Shown: positions 25,561 to 33,101, counted from the first letter of the stretch. The stretch is DNA of 64,000 nt from Aminobacter sp039907765 (GCF_039907765.1 NZ_JARDJI010000004.1:228158-292157), one strand, 5' to 3'. Translations and numbers: made by a program. Notes: a model not told the origin generated them from the letters alone.

Positions 25561-26328
25561 GGCTTCGGTCGAGACGCTGAGTTCGACCCGGTCGGCGACG
25601 AAGCGCGTTTCGGCATACTGGATCGGCACGCCGTCGGCATCGACATTGACGGCGACTGCGACCAGCACGATGGCGCCGGCCGACAGCTTGAGATCGGCGA
25701 GGTCGGCCGCGTCGGCATGGCGCGCCGACACCAGGGTGGACTTGCGGAAATAGTCCTCGATGCCATAGCGCTGGAAGGCGAGCGTGATCGAGCCCGTCTC
25801 TGCATAGGCCTCGGCATATCCGGGAAAACGTTCGGCATCGAACCAGCTGGTGGCGCGCGACACCGGGCGGTCGTCGGCTTCGCTCAGCGTCTCCAGCCGG
25901 ACCACCGGCGCGCCTTCTGTCAGGCCGAGCCCTTCGGCGACGCGCTTGGTCGCCGGCTCCACCGCATGGGAGAGCAACAGGCTACGCCTGTCGCGCGTCT
26001 GGCTGCGCACGCCGGTGGAGAAGCGCGTCCGCGCCGAGATCGGGTAGGACAGTTTCTGCCGGCTTTCGACGAATGTGCCCCGGCCCTGCTCTGCCCTCAA
26101 CACGCCCTCCTGCACCAGCGCCGCGATGGCGCTGCGCAGCGTGTGTCGGTTGACTCCGAAACGCTCGGACAGGACCATTTCCGGCGGCAGCTTGCCGTCG
26201 GCGCCCAGCGTGCCAGCTGATATCGCCTGCCTGACCTGGTCGGCGATCTGGCGCCACAGCGCCACGCCGCTCTTGCGCGTCACCGCCTGTTCCTGTTCCT
26301 GCCCGCTCAAATTCACCGTCCCTGTCAT
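25558..26328 (-). CDS. phnF: Phosphonate-locus GntR/UTRA regulator PhnF
   Basis: 256 residues from ATG 26328. The N-terminal GntR winged helix (WRQIADQVRQAISAGTLGAD, LSERFGVNRHTLRSAIAAL, GVLRAEQGRGTFV) is followed by a UTRA effector domain (RLETLSEADDRPVSRATSWF). It is divergent from phnG and should repress the C-P lyase genes. The stop codon (25558-25560) is the last three bases of the adjacent palindromic element, so the 3' end may have been altered by that element's insertion. The start codon lies inside a Pho box that faces phnG. Confidence 0.93.
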   Translation of the reverse strand: MTGTVNLSGQEQEQAVTRKSGVALWRQIADQVRQAISAGTLGADGKLPPEMVLSERFGVNRHTLRSAIAALVQEGVLRAEQGRGTFVESRQKLSYPISARTRFSTGVRSQTRDRRSLLLSHAVEPATKRVAEGLGLTEGAPVVRLETLSEADDRPVSRATSWFDAERFPGYAEAYAETGSITLAFQRYGIEDYFRKSTLVSARHADAADLADLKLSAGAIVLVAVAVNVDADGVPIQYAETRFVADRVELSVSTEA

Positions 26329-26339
26329 GCGCCCGTCAC
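26322..26339 (+). promoter_or_regulatory. Pho box facing phnGHI, overlapping the phnF start codon
   Basis: CTGTCAT (26322-26328), GCGC, CCGTCAC (26333-26339): two 7-base PhoB half sites with the correct 4-base spacing. The first is a full consensus match. It is 80 bases upstream of phnG and includes the phnF ATG, so PhoB binding could both activate phnG and block phnF. Confidence 0.6.
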
Positions 26340-26374
26340 GGAGCCTCTCTACAAGCCCATTGTATGTTGTTCGG

Positions 26375-26387
26375 TTGTATAGAACAA
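26375..26387. promoter_or_regulatory. Candidate PhnF operator
   Basis: TTGT-ATAGA-ACAA is a 13-base inverted repeat centred between phnF and phnG, with TATAGA also usable as a -10 for phnG. HutC-type GntR regulators bind short palindromes of this kind; the TATAGA core resembles known PhnF sites. Assignment is an inference. Confidence 0.5.
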
Positions 26388-26418
26388 TAGACAAATACGA
26401 AGTGGAGCGGCAATCGAG

Positions 26419-26883
26419 ATGGACCGACGGCAAGAACGAGAACTGGAAGCGCAGCGGAAAGCGGCCATGGCGGCGCTCGCTTTGGCGCCCGTGCATGAGT
26501 TGAAGCGGCTGTGCGCGGAGGCAGGCATTTCCAGTGAGGCCGAAATGCTGCGCGGGCCCGAGACCGGCCTCGTGTCGGTGCGCGGCCGCATCGGCGGCGG
26601 CGGCGCGCCCTTCAACTTCGGCGAGGCGACGGTGACCCGCGCCACGGTGCGTCTGCCCTCGGGCGAGATCGGCCATTCCTATGCGCTCGGCCGCGACAAG
26701 GAAAAGGCCAGGCTGTCGGCCATCGCCGACGCGCTCTGGCAGAACCCGGCGCGCCGCGCCGAGATCGAGGTCAAGATTCTCGCCACCCTGCGCGCCGCCC
26801 AGGTCGAGGCCGATGCCACCAGGCGCGCCGAGACGGCAGCCACCAAGGTCGACTTCTTCACCATGGTTCGCGGAGAAGACTGA
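26419..26883 (+). CDS. phnG: C-P lyase complex subunit PhnG
   Basis: 154 residues from ATG 26419 (MDRRQERELEAQRKAAMAAL). Family words GLVSVRGRIGGGGAPFNFGE and TVTRATVRL are present. PhnG is a structural partner in the PhnGHIJ core that displaces the adenine of ATP with a phosphonate to give ribose-triphosphonate. It is the first gene of phnGHI; its stop overlaps the phnH start by one base. Confidence 0.95.
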   Translation: MDRRQERELEAQRKAAMAALALAPVHELKRLCAEAGISSEAEMLRGPETGLVSVRGRIGGGGAPFNFGEATVTRATVRLPSGEIGHSYALGRDKEKARLSAIADALWQNPARRAEIEVKILATLRAAQVEADATRRAETAATKVDFFTMVRGED

Positions 26884-27491
26884 TGGAACAGCTCGACGTC
26901 ATCGACGGCGGTTTCGCCGCCCCCGTATTCGACGCCCAGGCGGTGTTTCGCGCCGTCATGGACGCCATGGCGCGCCCCGGCACGGTCCAGCCGGTCGTTG
27001 CCCTCGCCCAGCCGCCTGCGCCGCTGTCGGCAACCGCAGGTGCGGTGGCCCTCACCCTGTGCGACCACGACACGCCGCTGTGGCTCGACACCCCGCTCCA
27101 GGTCTCGGCGGCGGCAAGGTCCTGGCTCGCCTTCCACAGCGGCGCGCCGCTGGCCCCAACGCCGGCGGACGCGCATTTCGCCCTCGTCGCCAATCCGGCG
27201 ACGCTGATCGCGCTCGAGAATTTTGCGCAAGGGACCCAGGAATATCCAGATCGCTCGACCACGCTGATCCTGCAGGTGGAAAGCCTGACGGCGGGCGAAC
27301 CGCTGGAACTCAAAGGCCCCGGAATCGAGACGACCGCAATGATCGCGCCGACGCCGCTGCCGCGCCATTTCGTCGAGCAGTGGAAGCAGAACGGCGCACG
27401 CTTCCCGCGCGGCACGGACCTCATCCTGGCCGCACCCGACGCGGTCGCCTGCCTGCCCCGCACCACACGCATAAAGATGATGGAGGCCTGA
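26883..27491 (+). CDS. phnH: C-P lyase complex subunit PhnH
   Basis: 202 residues. The N-terminal GGFAAPVFDAQAVFRAVMDA MARPG region and the later GPGIE and FPRGTDLILAAPDAVACLPR are diagnostic of PhnH, a homodimeric core subunit distantly resembling PLP transferases but without a cofactor site. It is translationally coupled to phnG (TGATG) and followed by phnI after one base. Confidence 0.95.
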   Translation: MEQLDVIDGGFAAPVFDAQAVFRAVMDAMARPGTVQPVVALAQPPAPLSATAGAVALTLCDHDTPLWLDTPLQVSAAARSWLAFHSGAPLAPTPADAHFALVANPATLIALENFAQGTQEYPDRSTTLILQVESLTAGEPLELKGPGIETTAMIAPTPLPRHFVEQWKQNGARFPRGTDLILAAPDAVACLPRTTRIKMMEA

Positions 27492-27492
27492 C

Positions 27493-28602
27493 ATGTATGT
27501 TGCAGTCAAAGGCGGCGAGGCAGCCATTGCCAACGCGCACCGCCTGCTCGCCGACCGCCGCCGCGGCGACCGTTCGGTGCCGGCTCTGCGCCTCGACCAG
27601 ATCGTCGAGCAGCTGGCGCTCGGCGTCGACCGCGTCATGTCGGAAGGCTCCCTCTACGACCGCGAGCTGGCGGCACTCGCCATCGTGCAGTCGCGCGGCG
27701 ACCTGATCGAAGCGATCTTCCTCGTCCGCGCCTACCGCACCACCCTGCCGCGCTTCGGCTACACCAGGCCGATCGACACCGCCGCCATGCAGGTCGAGCG
27801 CCGCGTCTCGGCCACCTACAAGGACCTGCCCGGCGGCCAGCTGCTCGGCCCGACCTTCGACTACACCCACCGCCTGCTCGACCCCGAACTCGCCAACGAC
27901 CCTGCCATCGCCGAGCCCGAGCAACGCGAGGGCGACGGCCAGCGCATGGCGCGCGTGTCCGAGATCCTCGCCCATGAGGGCCTGATCGAGGCCGACGGCG
28001 AGCTGCCCGAGGATCATATCACCGGCGACATCACCCGCGAACCGCTGGAGTTCCCGATGGAACGGGACATCCGCCTGCAGGCGCTGTCGCGCGGCGACGA
28101 GGGTTTTCTCCTCGCGCTCGGCTATTCGACCCAGCGCGGCTATGGCCGCAGCCATCCCTTCGTCGGCGAGGTCCGCATCGGCGAGGTCGAGCTGGAGCTC
28201 GACGTGCCGGAACTGCCCTTCCCCGTCACGCTCGGTCGCATCCGCGTCACCGAGTGCCAGATGGTCAATCAGTTCAAGGGCTCGGCCAAGGCGCCACCGC
28301 AGTTCACCCGCGGCTACGGACTGGTCTTCGGCCAGTCAGAGCGCAAGGCGATGGCGATGGCGCTGTGCGACCGCGCGCTACGCGCAGGCGAGCTGGGCGA
28401 AGACATCACCGCGCCCGCGCAGGACGAGGAGTTCGTCATCTCGCACTCCGACAACGTCCAGGCCACCGGCTTCGTCGAGCACCTGAAGCTGCCGCACTAT
28501 GTCGACTTCCAGGCCGAACTCGACCTCGTCCGCCGCATGCGCGGCGAACACGAGAAGCGCAACCAGACATCAGAAGCAGAACAGCGGGAGGCGGCGGAAT
28601 GA
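27493..28602 (+). CDS. phnI: C-P lyase complex subunit PhnI (nucleosidase)
   Basis: 369 residues from ATG 27493 (MYVAVKGGEAAIANAHRLLA). PhnI catalyses nucleotide base displacement in the core complex. Conserved words include SEGSLYDRELAALAIVQSRG, FGYTRPIDTAAMQVERRVSA and LGYSTQRGYGRSHPFVGEVR. Its stop at 28600-28602 overlaps an ATG (28599) typical of a coupled next gene, but the downstream frame is now interrupted by the antisense hicBA pair. Confidence 0.95.
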   Translation: MYVAVKGGEAAIANAHRLLADRRRGDRSVPALRLDQIVEQLALGVDRVMSEGSLYDRELAALAIVQSRGDLIEAIFLVRAYRTTLPRFGYTRPIDTAAMQVERRVSATYKDLPGGQLLGPTFDYTHRLLDPELANDPAIAEPEQREGDGQRMARVSEILAHEGLIEADGELPEDHITGDITREPLEFPMERDIRLQALSRGDEGFLLALGYSTQRGYGRSHPFVGEVRIGEVELELDVPELPFPVTLGRIRVTECQMVNQFKGSAKAPPQFTRGYGLVFGQSERKAMAMALCDRALRAGELGEDITAPAQDEEFVISHSDNVQATGFVEHLKLPHYVDFQAELDLVRRMRGEHEKRNQTSEAEQREAAE

Positions 28603-28625
28603 GCGCCTACCCACTGGATGCGGCC

Positions 28626-29057
28626 CTACGCAGCGTCGCGCACCGAAATCACGATGTCCTTGCCGAGCAGCGCGAGCGCCGCTTCGAGCGCCTGGACCTT
28701 GGTCGGATGATCAGGATCAAGGATGCGGCGAGCCTCCCCCTCTGCCTTGCCCAGCAGACGTCCAAAGTCCGACTTCGACATGCCACTGGCACGAAACGCT
28801 TCGATCACGGCCAGCTTCAACGCCGTGGTGGCGCTGACCGGAATTGCCACCAGTCCCTTGCGCTTGGCGATCGGCGCCGGAAGCGGCCGGTTGAGAGCCA
28901 GATAGCCGCGCAGGGCGAAACCAAGCGCCTCTGCCGCGCTGGAGCGTGCCTCGGCCAAATCGTCTCCGAAGGTGATCGCCTCGGGGACATCCGGGAAGGT
29001 TACGATGTACCCACCATCGGGATCCGCCTGAAAATCGGCAGCAAAGACGTATTCCAT
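28626..29057 (-). CDS. hicB: HicB-family antitoxin
   Basis: 143 residues from ATG 29057 (MEYVFAADFQ); the upstream in-frame start is less likely. The N-terminal HicB fold (DPDGGYIVTFPDVPEAITFG, AEALGFALRGYLA) is followed by a C-terminal helix-turn-helix domain (MSKSDFGRLLGKAEGEARRI). It should neutralise HicA and autoregulate. It lies antisense between phnI and phnJ, 54 bases downstream of hicA. Confidence 0.9.
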   Translation of the reverse strand: MEYVFAADFQADPDGGYIVTFPDVPEAITFGDDLAEARSSAAEALGFALRGYLALNRPLPAPIAKRKGLVAIPVSATTALKLAVIEAFRASGMSKSDFGRLLGKAEGEARRILDPDHPTKVQALEAALALLGKDIVISVRDAA

Positions 29058-29111
29058 GTCCGTTTCCTTAGCTGCAGCAGCCGTAGGCAGTACAAGAGGC
29101 AAATCGAGCCG

Positions 29112-29315
29112 TCATTCGATGCCGAGTTGCCTCTTCACGAGCGCCACGTAACCGGGTTTGAGCTCTCCCGACTTGCCCGCTTTGAGCATGGTGAAACGGT
29201 CGCCAAAGACAACCCGGTAGTGGGATCCCTTGCCATGGTCCTGAAGCACTTCGAAGTGCTTTCCGGTCTTCCGTGCCAAAGCCCGAAGCTCCCGGATCAG
29301 AGCCTCCCGTTTCAT
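29112..29315 (-). CDS. hicA: HicA-family mRNA interferase toxin
   Basis: 67 residues from ATG 29315, with GAGGGG about 9 bases upstream; two earlier in-frame ATG codons are worse placed. The double-stranded RNA-binding-like fold has the catalytic His in GKGSHYRVVFGD and the C-terminal GELKPGYVALVKRQLGI typical of HicA. It cleaves mRNA when free. Order hicA then hicB on the minus strand is usual. Minus-strand TTGCGA-N17-GAATTT upstream (about 29345-29373) is a possible promoter. Confidence 0.9.
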   Translation of the reverse strand: MKREALIRELRALARKTGKHFEVLQDHGKGSHYRVVFGDRFTMLKAGKSGELKPGYVALVKRQLGIE

Positions 29316-29425
29316 CCATCGCATCCCCTCGCCGCAAGCAAATTCGCACATTTTTGTACGGATCGCAAGCGCAAGGAGGGTCGCAACGCCGAGAGGCGCT
29401 GTGCAACGGCCAGGAAGTCCAGATC

Positions 29426-30400
29426 ATGACTGACATCGCAACCTACAACTTCGCCTATCTCGACGAGCAGACCAAAAGGATGATCCGCCGGGCGATCCTC
29501 AAGGGCATCGCCATTCCCGGCTACCAGGTGCCGTTCGCCAGCCGCGAAATGCCGATGCCCTATGGCTGGGGCACCGGCGGCGTGCAGGTGACGGCCTCGA
29601 TCATCGGCCCCGACGACGTGCTCAAGGTCATCGACCAGGGCGCCGACGACACCACCAACGCGGTCTCGATCCGCGCCTTCTTCCAGAAGGTCGCCGACAT
29701 CGCCGTCACCACCGAGACGGCACGCGCGACCATCATCCAGACCCGCCACCGCATCCCCGAGCATCCGCTGACCGAGGGCCAGACGCTGGTCTACCAGGTG
29801 CCGATCCCCGAGCCGCTGCGCTTCCTCGAGCCGCGCGAGACCGAAACCCGCAAGATGCACGCGCTCGAGGAATACGGCCTGATGCACGTCAAGCTCTACG
29901 AGGACATCGCCAGGCACGGCCGCATCGCCACGACCTACGCCTATCCGGTCAAGGTCGAGGGGCGCTACGTGATGGACCCCTCGCCGACGCCGAAGTTCGA
30001 CAATCCGAAGATGCACATGTCGCCGGCGCTCCAGCTGTTCGGCGCCGGCCGCGAAAAGCGCATCTACGCCGTGCCGCCCTTCACCGAGGTCGTCAGCCTC
30101 GACTTCGAGGACCATCCTTTCGAGATCCAGAGCTTCGACCAGCCCTGCGCCCTTTGCGGGGCCGAGCAGGTCTATCTCGACGAGGTCATCCTCGACGATC
30201 ACGGCGGGCACATGTTCGTCTGTTCCGACACCGACCATTGCGAGACGCGCCGCAAGGACGGGCATGTCGGGCATCTGAATCCCGAAACGTCGAGCTGCCC
30301 CTCATCCCCTGCCGGACCTTCTCCCCGTAAGAACGGGGAGAAGGAGGAGGCTCCAACGTCCATGCCCCCCCTCTCCCCGTTCTGCACGGGGAGAGGGTAA
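29426..30400 (+). CDS. phnJ: C-P lyase PhnJ (radical SAM), with repeat-encoded C-terminal tail
   Basis: 324 residues from ATG 29426. It cleaves the carbon-phosphorus bond of ribose-1-phosphonate using SAM and a 4Fe-4S cluster. Cluster cysteines are C241, C244, C266 and C272 (CALCGAEQ, VCSDTDHC), and the radical-bearing Gly32 lies in IPGYQVPFASREMPMPYGWG; numbering equals that of E. coli PhnJ. The domain ends about residue 287. The last 37 residues (from SSCPSSPAGP to FCTGRG) are read from a palindromic repeat at 30293-30414, which also supplies the stop. hicBA lies antisense directly upstream, so phnJKL may need its own promoter. Confidence 0.93.
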   Translation: MTDIATYNFAYLDEQTKRMIRRAILKGIAIPGYQVPFASREMPMPYGWGTGGVQVTASIIGPDDVLKVIDQGADDTTNAVSIRAFFQKVADIAVTTETARATIIQTRHRIPEHPLTEGQTLVYQVPIPEPLRFLEPRETETRKMHALEEYGLMHVKLYEDIARHGRIATTYAYPVKVEGRYVMDPSPTPKFDNPKMHMSPALQLFGAGREKRIYAVPPFTEVVSLDFEDHPFEIQSFDQPCALCGAEQVYLDEVILDDHGGHMFVCSDTDHCETRRKDGHVGHLNPETSSCPSSPAGPSPRKNGEKEEAPTSMPPLSPFCTGRG

Positions 30401-30414
30401 GGGTGAGGGGCAGC
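30293..30414. repeat. Palindromic CTCCCCG-type repeat inside the phnJ 3' end
   Basis: Outer arms GCTGCCCCTCATCCC (30293-30307) and GGGTGAGGGGCAGC (30401-30414) enclose two hairpins: CCTTCTCCCCG...CGGGGAGAAGG and CCTCTCCCCGT...ACGGGGAGAGG. The same architecture recurs at 32561-32680 and, diverged, at 59174-59360, 61378-61525 and 63840-63898. Its start lies inside the phnJ coding frame. Confidence 0.85.
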
Positions 30415-30448
30415 GCGGCGCCGAAGAGACCAGAAAGGAGATTTCAAA

Positions 30449-31225
30449 GTGACCGACGAACCGCTGCTGCGCGTCACGGCGCTGTCCAAATATTACGGCT
30501 CGCGCATCGGCTGCGAGGACATCTCCTTCGACCTCTGGCCGGGCGAAGTGCTGGCCGTTGTCGGCGAGTCCGGCTCGGGCAAGACCACCCTGCTCAACTG
30601 CCTGGCAACCCGCCTGCTGCCGACGTCGGGCACCGCCAGCTACCGCATGCGCGACGGCCAGTGGCGCGACCTCTACCGCATGAGCGAGGCCGAACGCCGC
30701 TTCCTGATGCGCACCGACTGGGGTTTTGTTCACCAGAACCCGGCCGACGGCCTGCGCATGACGGTTTCCGCCGGCGCCAATGTCGGCGAGCGGCTGATGG
30801 CCGTCGGCAACCGCCACTACGGCAACATCCGCGGAACCGCCATCGACTGGCTGTCCCGCGTCGAGATCGGCGAGGAGCGGATCGATGATGAACCTCGCGC
30901 CTTCTCCGGCGGCATGCGCCAGCGCCTGCAGATCGCCCGCAACCTCGTCACCGGCCCCAGGCTGGTGTTCATGGACGAGCCGACCGGCGGCCTCGACGTG
31001 TCGGTGCAGGCGCGCCTGCTCGACCTGTTGCGCGGGCTTGTGACCGATCTCGGCCTGGCTGCCATAATCGTCACCCACGACCTCGCCGTCGCCCGGCTCC
31101 TGTCGCAGCGCATGATGGTGATGAAGGACGGCCATGTCGTGGAAAGCGGTCTCACCGACCGCGTGCTCGACGACCCGCGCGCGCCCTACACCCAGCTCCT
31201 CGTTTCCTCGATCCTTCAGGTGTGA
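30449..31225 (+). CDS. phnK: C-P lyase ATP-binding protein PhnK
   Basis: 258 residues from GTG 30449, after AAAGGAG. An ABC-type ATPase with Walker A GESGSGKTT, Q-loop FVHQNP, signature FSGGMRQRLQIARN and Walker B LVFMDEPTGGLD. PhnK binds the PhnJ side of the core complex; it is not a transporter subunit. It lies 48 bases after phnJ, separated by the repeat, and phnL follows with translational coupling. Confidence 0.94.
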   Translation: MTDEPLLRVTALSKYYGSRIGCEDISFDLWPGEVLAVVGESGSGKTTLLNCLATRLLPTSGTASYRMRDGQWRDLYRMSEAERRFLMRTDWGFVHQNPADGLRMTVSAGANVGERLMAVGNRHYGNIRGTAIDWLSRVEIGEERIDDEPRAFSGGMRQRLQIARNLVTGPRLVFMDEPTGGLDVSVQARLLDLLRGLVTDLGLAAIIVTHDLAVARLLSQRMMVMKDGHVVESGLTDRVLDDPRAPYTQLLVSSILQV

Positions 31226-31227
31226 CA

Positions 31228-31935
31228 ATGGCAACGCCACTCATCGTCTCCGAGGTCGCCAAGGCCTTCACCATGCACCTGCGCGGCGGCATCCGGCTGC
31301 CCGTGGTCGCCAACGTCTCATTCTCGGTCCGCGCGGGCGAATGCGCCGTGCTCGGCGGCCCCTCGGGCGCCGGCAAGAGCTCGATCCTGAAGATGGTCTA
31401 CGGCAACTACGGCGTCGACCAGGGCCAGATCATCGTCGAGCACCGCGGCCAGCTGGTCGATCTCGCCACCGCCAACCCGCGCACGGTGCTGGCGGTTCGC
31501 CGCGACACCATCGGCTATGTCAGCCAGTTCCTGCGCACGGTGCCGCGCGTTTCGGCGCTCGACGTCGTCGCCGAGCCGCTGCTCGCCCGCGGCACCGCCC
31601 GCGACGAGGCCAATGCCCGCGCCTCCGACCTGCTCGGCCGGCTGAACCTGCCCGAGCGCCTGTGGAGCCTGCCGCCGGCCACCTTCTCCGGCGGCGAGCA
31701 GCAACGCGTCAACATCGCCCGCGGCTTCATCACCGACCATCCGCTGCTCCTGCTCGACGAGCCGACGGCCTCGCTCGACGCCACCAACCGCGAGGTCGTG
31801 ATCGGCCTGATCGAGGAGAAGAAGCTGAGGGGCACAGCCCTGCTCGGCATCTTCCACGATGCCGATGTGCGCGAGGCGGTCGCCGACCGCATCGTCGACG
31901 TCACCGCCTTCGCCGCCGGAAAGGTTGCAGCATGA
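31228..31935 (+). CDS. phnL: C-P lyase ATP-binding protein PhnL
   Basis: 235 residues from ATG 31228; GTG 31222 overlaps the phnK stop and is the alternative start. Walker A GGPSGAGKSS, Q-loop GYVSQFLRTVPRV (PhnL-typical), signature FSGGEQQRVNIARG and Walker B LLLLDEPTASLD. PhnL works with PhnK as a second ABC subunit of the C-P lyase machinery. The stop overlaps the next start by ATGA. Confidence 0.94.
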   Translation: MATPLIVSEVAKAFTMHLRGGIRLPVVANVSFSVRAGECAVLGGPSGAGKSSILKMVYGNYGVDQGQIIVEHRGQLVDLATANPRTVLAVRRDTIGYVSQFLRTVPRVSALDVVAEPLLARGTARDEANARASDLLGRLNLPERLWSLPPATFSGGEQQRVNIARGFITDHPLLLLDEPTASLDATNREVVIGLIEEKKLRGTALLGIFHDADVREAVADRIVDVTAFAAGKVAA

Positions 31936-32549
31936 GCCGCAAGCTGTCCGAACAGCCCTGGATCCATCCGACCGCCGAGGTGACGCAGTCGACACTCGGC
32001 CGCTGGACCGAGGTGTCCGAGCGCACCCGCATCGGCGAAAGCTCGCTCGGCGACTATTCCTACGTCATGCAGGACTGCAGCCTGTGGTGCACCACGGTGG
32101 GCAAGTTCGCCAACATCGCAGCAAGCGTCCGCTGCAACGCCACCAATCACCCGACCTGGCGGCCGACGCTGCACCACTTCACCTACCGCGCCTCCGACTA
32201 TTGGGAGGATGCCGAGCACGAGACCGAGTTCTTCGAATGGCGCCGCTCGAATGCAGTGACCATCGGCCACGATACCTGGCTCGGCCACGGCTCGACGGTG
32301 CTGCCCGGCATCACCGTCGGCGACGGTGCGGCGGTCGGCTCGGGCGCCGTCGTCACCAAGGACGTCGCACCCTACACCATCGTCGCCGGCGTGCCGGCCA
32401 AGCCGCTGCGCGAGCGCTTCGACCGCAGGACGGCGGAGCGTTTCCAGGCGCTGGCTTGGTGGGACTGGGATCATGCCAGGCTACGGACGGCGCTCGATGA
32501 CTTCCGCAATCTCTCGGCCGAAGAGTTCCTCGAGAAGCACGGCGGGTAA
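31932..32549 (+). CDS. Phosphonate-locus hexapeptide-repeat acetyltransferase
   Basis: 205 residues from ATG 31932, overlapping phnL by 4 bases. A left-handed beta-helix of the xenobiotic/CatB acyltransferase type (GESSLGDYSYVMQDCSLW, NAVTIGHDTWLGHGSTVLPG, GVPAKPLRERFD) with the likely catalytic His in NATNHPTW. Hexapeptide transferases of this group (TIGR03308-like) are regular members of phn clusters; their role is not established and may be acetylation of aminophosphonates or of an intermediate. The last 37 codons are repeated downstream. Confidence 0.9.
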   Translation: MSRKLSEQPWIHPTAEVTQSTLGRWTEVSERTRIGESSLGDYSYVMQDCSLWCTTVGKFANIAASVRCNATNHPTWRPTLHHFTYRASDYWEDAEHETEFFEWRRSNAVTIGHDTWLGHGSTVLPGITVGDGAAVGSGAVVTKDVAPYTIVAGVPAKPLRERFDRRTAERFQALAWWDWDHARLRTALDDFRNLSAEEFLEKHGG

Positions 32550-32560
32550 CTTAAGTTCCT

Positions 32561-32680
32561 GCTGCCCCTCACCCTTACCCTCTCCCCGTGAAAGACGGGG
32601 AGAGGGAGGCGTCAACGTTGCGGACAGCCCCCTTCTCCCCGCCTGCGGGGAGAAGGTCCCGGCAGGGGGATGAGGGGCCA
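32561..32680. repeat. Palindromic CTCCCCG-type repeat after the acetyltransferase gene
   Basis: GCTGCCCCTCACCC at 32561-32574 faces GATGAGGGGC at the right end. Two inner hairpins are present: CCTCTCCCCGT-gaaag-ACGGGGAGAGG and CCTTCTCCCCGC...GGGGAGAAGG. It separates the intact acetyltransferase 3' end from a second copy of that 3' end. Confidence 0.85.
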
Positions 32681-32703
32681 GGTCGCGGGTGCTCAGGTCT
32701 GCT

Positions 32704-32825
32704 GGATCGCCGAACGCTTCCAGGCGCTCGCCTGGTGGGACTGGGACCATGCCAGGCTGCGCACCGCGCTCGACGATTTTCGCAACCTCTCGGCGGAAGA
32801 ATTTCTGGAAAAGCACGGCGGCTGA
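32704..32825 (+). pseudogene. Second copy of the acetyltransferase 3' end (fragment)
   Basis: Codons from 32712 to the TGA at 32823-32825 encode ERFQALAWWDWDHARL... to EKHGG, 37 residues identical to the C-terminus of the upstream acetyltransferase (32436-32549). The DNA differs at about 18 of the 37 codons, all synonymously, and the stop is TGA instead of TAA. There is no start codon or upstream part. It is best read as the displaced tail of a homologous allele left after recombination. Confidence 0.85.
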
Positions 32826-32839
32826 CAGGGCAATCGCCG

Positions 32840-32881
32840 ATACCCCCACCCCTACCCCCTCCCCACAAGGGGGAGGGGTAC
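32840..32881. repeat. CCCCCACCCCTA-type repeat, left copy
   Basis: A hairpin-forming stretch (TACCCCCTCCCC...GGGGGAGGGGTA) preceded by ACCCCCACCCC. The copy at 33046-33087 is nearly identical in inverted orientation, so the two flank the decayed fragment between them. Confidence 0.75.
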
Positions 32882-32954
32882 TTTGCCGCACCACCGTCCG
32901 GTGCCAAGACTTGGAGCTGCGGGCATCCTGACGAATGCAATGCCGCCGCTCCGG

Positions 32955-33044
32955 CTGTTCTTCTTGGCCGCATTCGCGACGCCAGACACGACCGTCTGGC
33001 TGCAAAATGCTGTCGATGATTTTGGCCGGCGACGGCGGAGAATT
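32955..33044 (+). pseudogene. Possible third, decayed copy of the acetyltransferase 3' end
   Basis: In the frame starting TTC at 32961 the reading FLAAFATPDTTVWLQNAVDDF aligns without gaps to FQALAWWDWDHARLRTALDD followed by F of the intact gene, and the nucleotides from 32998 to 33044 (GGCTGC, TCGATGATTTT, CGGCGGAGAATTT) match the second copy at roughly two-thirds of positions. It has no start and runs into a repeat. Homology is likely but not certain. Confidence 0.5.
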
Positions 33045-33045
33045 T

Positions 33046-33087
33046 GTCCCCCTCCCCCTTGTGGGGAGGGGCTAGGGGTGGGGGTAC
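33046..33087. repeat. CCCCCACCCCTA-type repeat, right inverted copy
   Basis: The reverse complement of this stretch (GTACCCCCACCCCTAGCCCC start) nearly matches 32840-32881. It lies between the decayed fragment and the 3' end of the Tim44-domain gene. Confidence 0.75.
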
Positions 33088-33101
33088 AAGTCGCCCAAGC
33101 C

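Noticed and set aside
30293..33087. Possible CRISPR array from repeated CTCCCC words
   Set aside because: Units are palindromes of varying length without regular spacers, and no cas genes are present.
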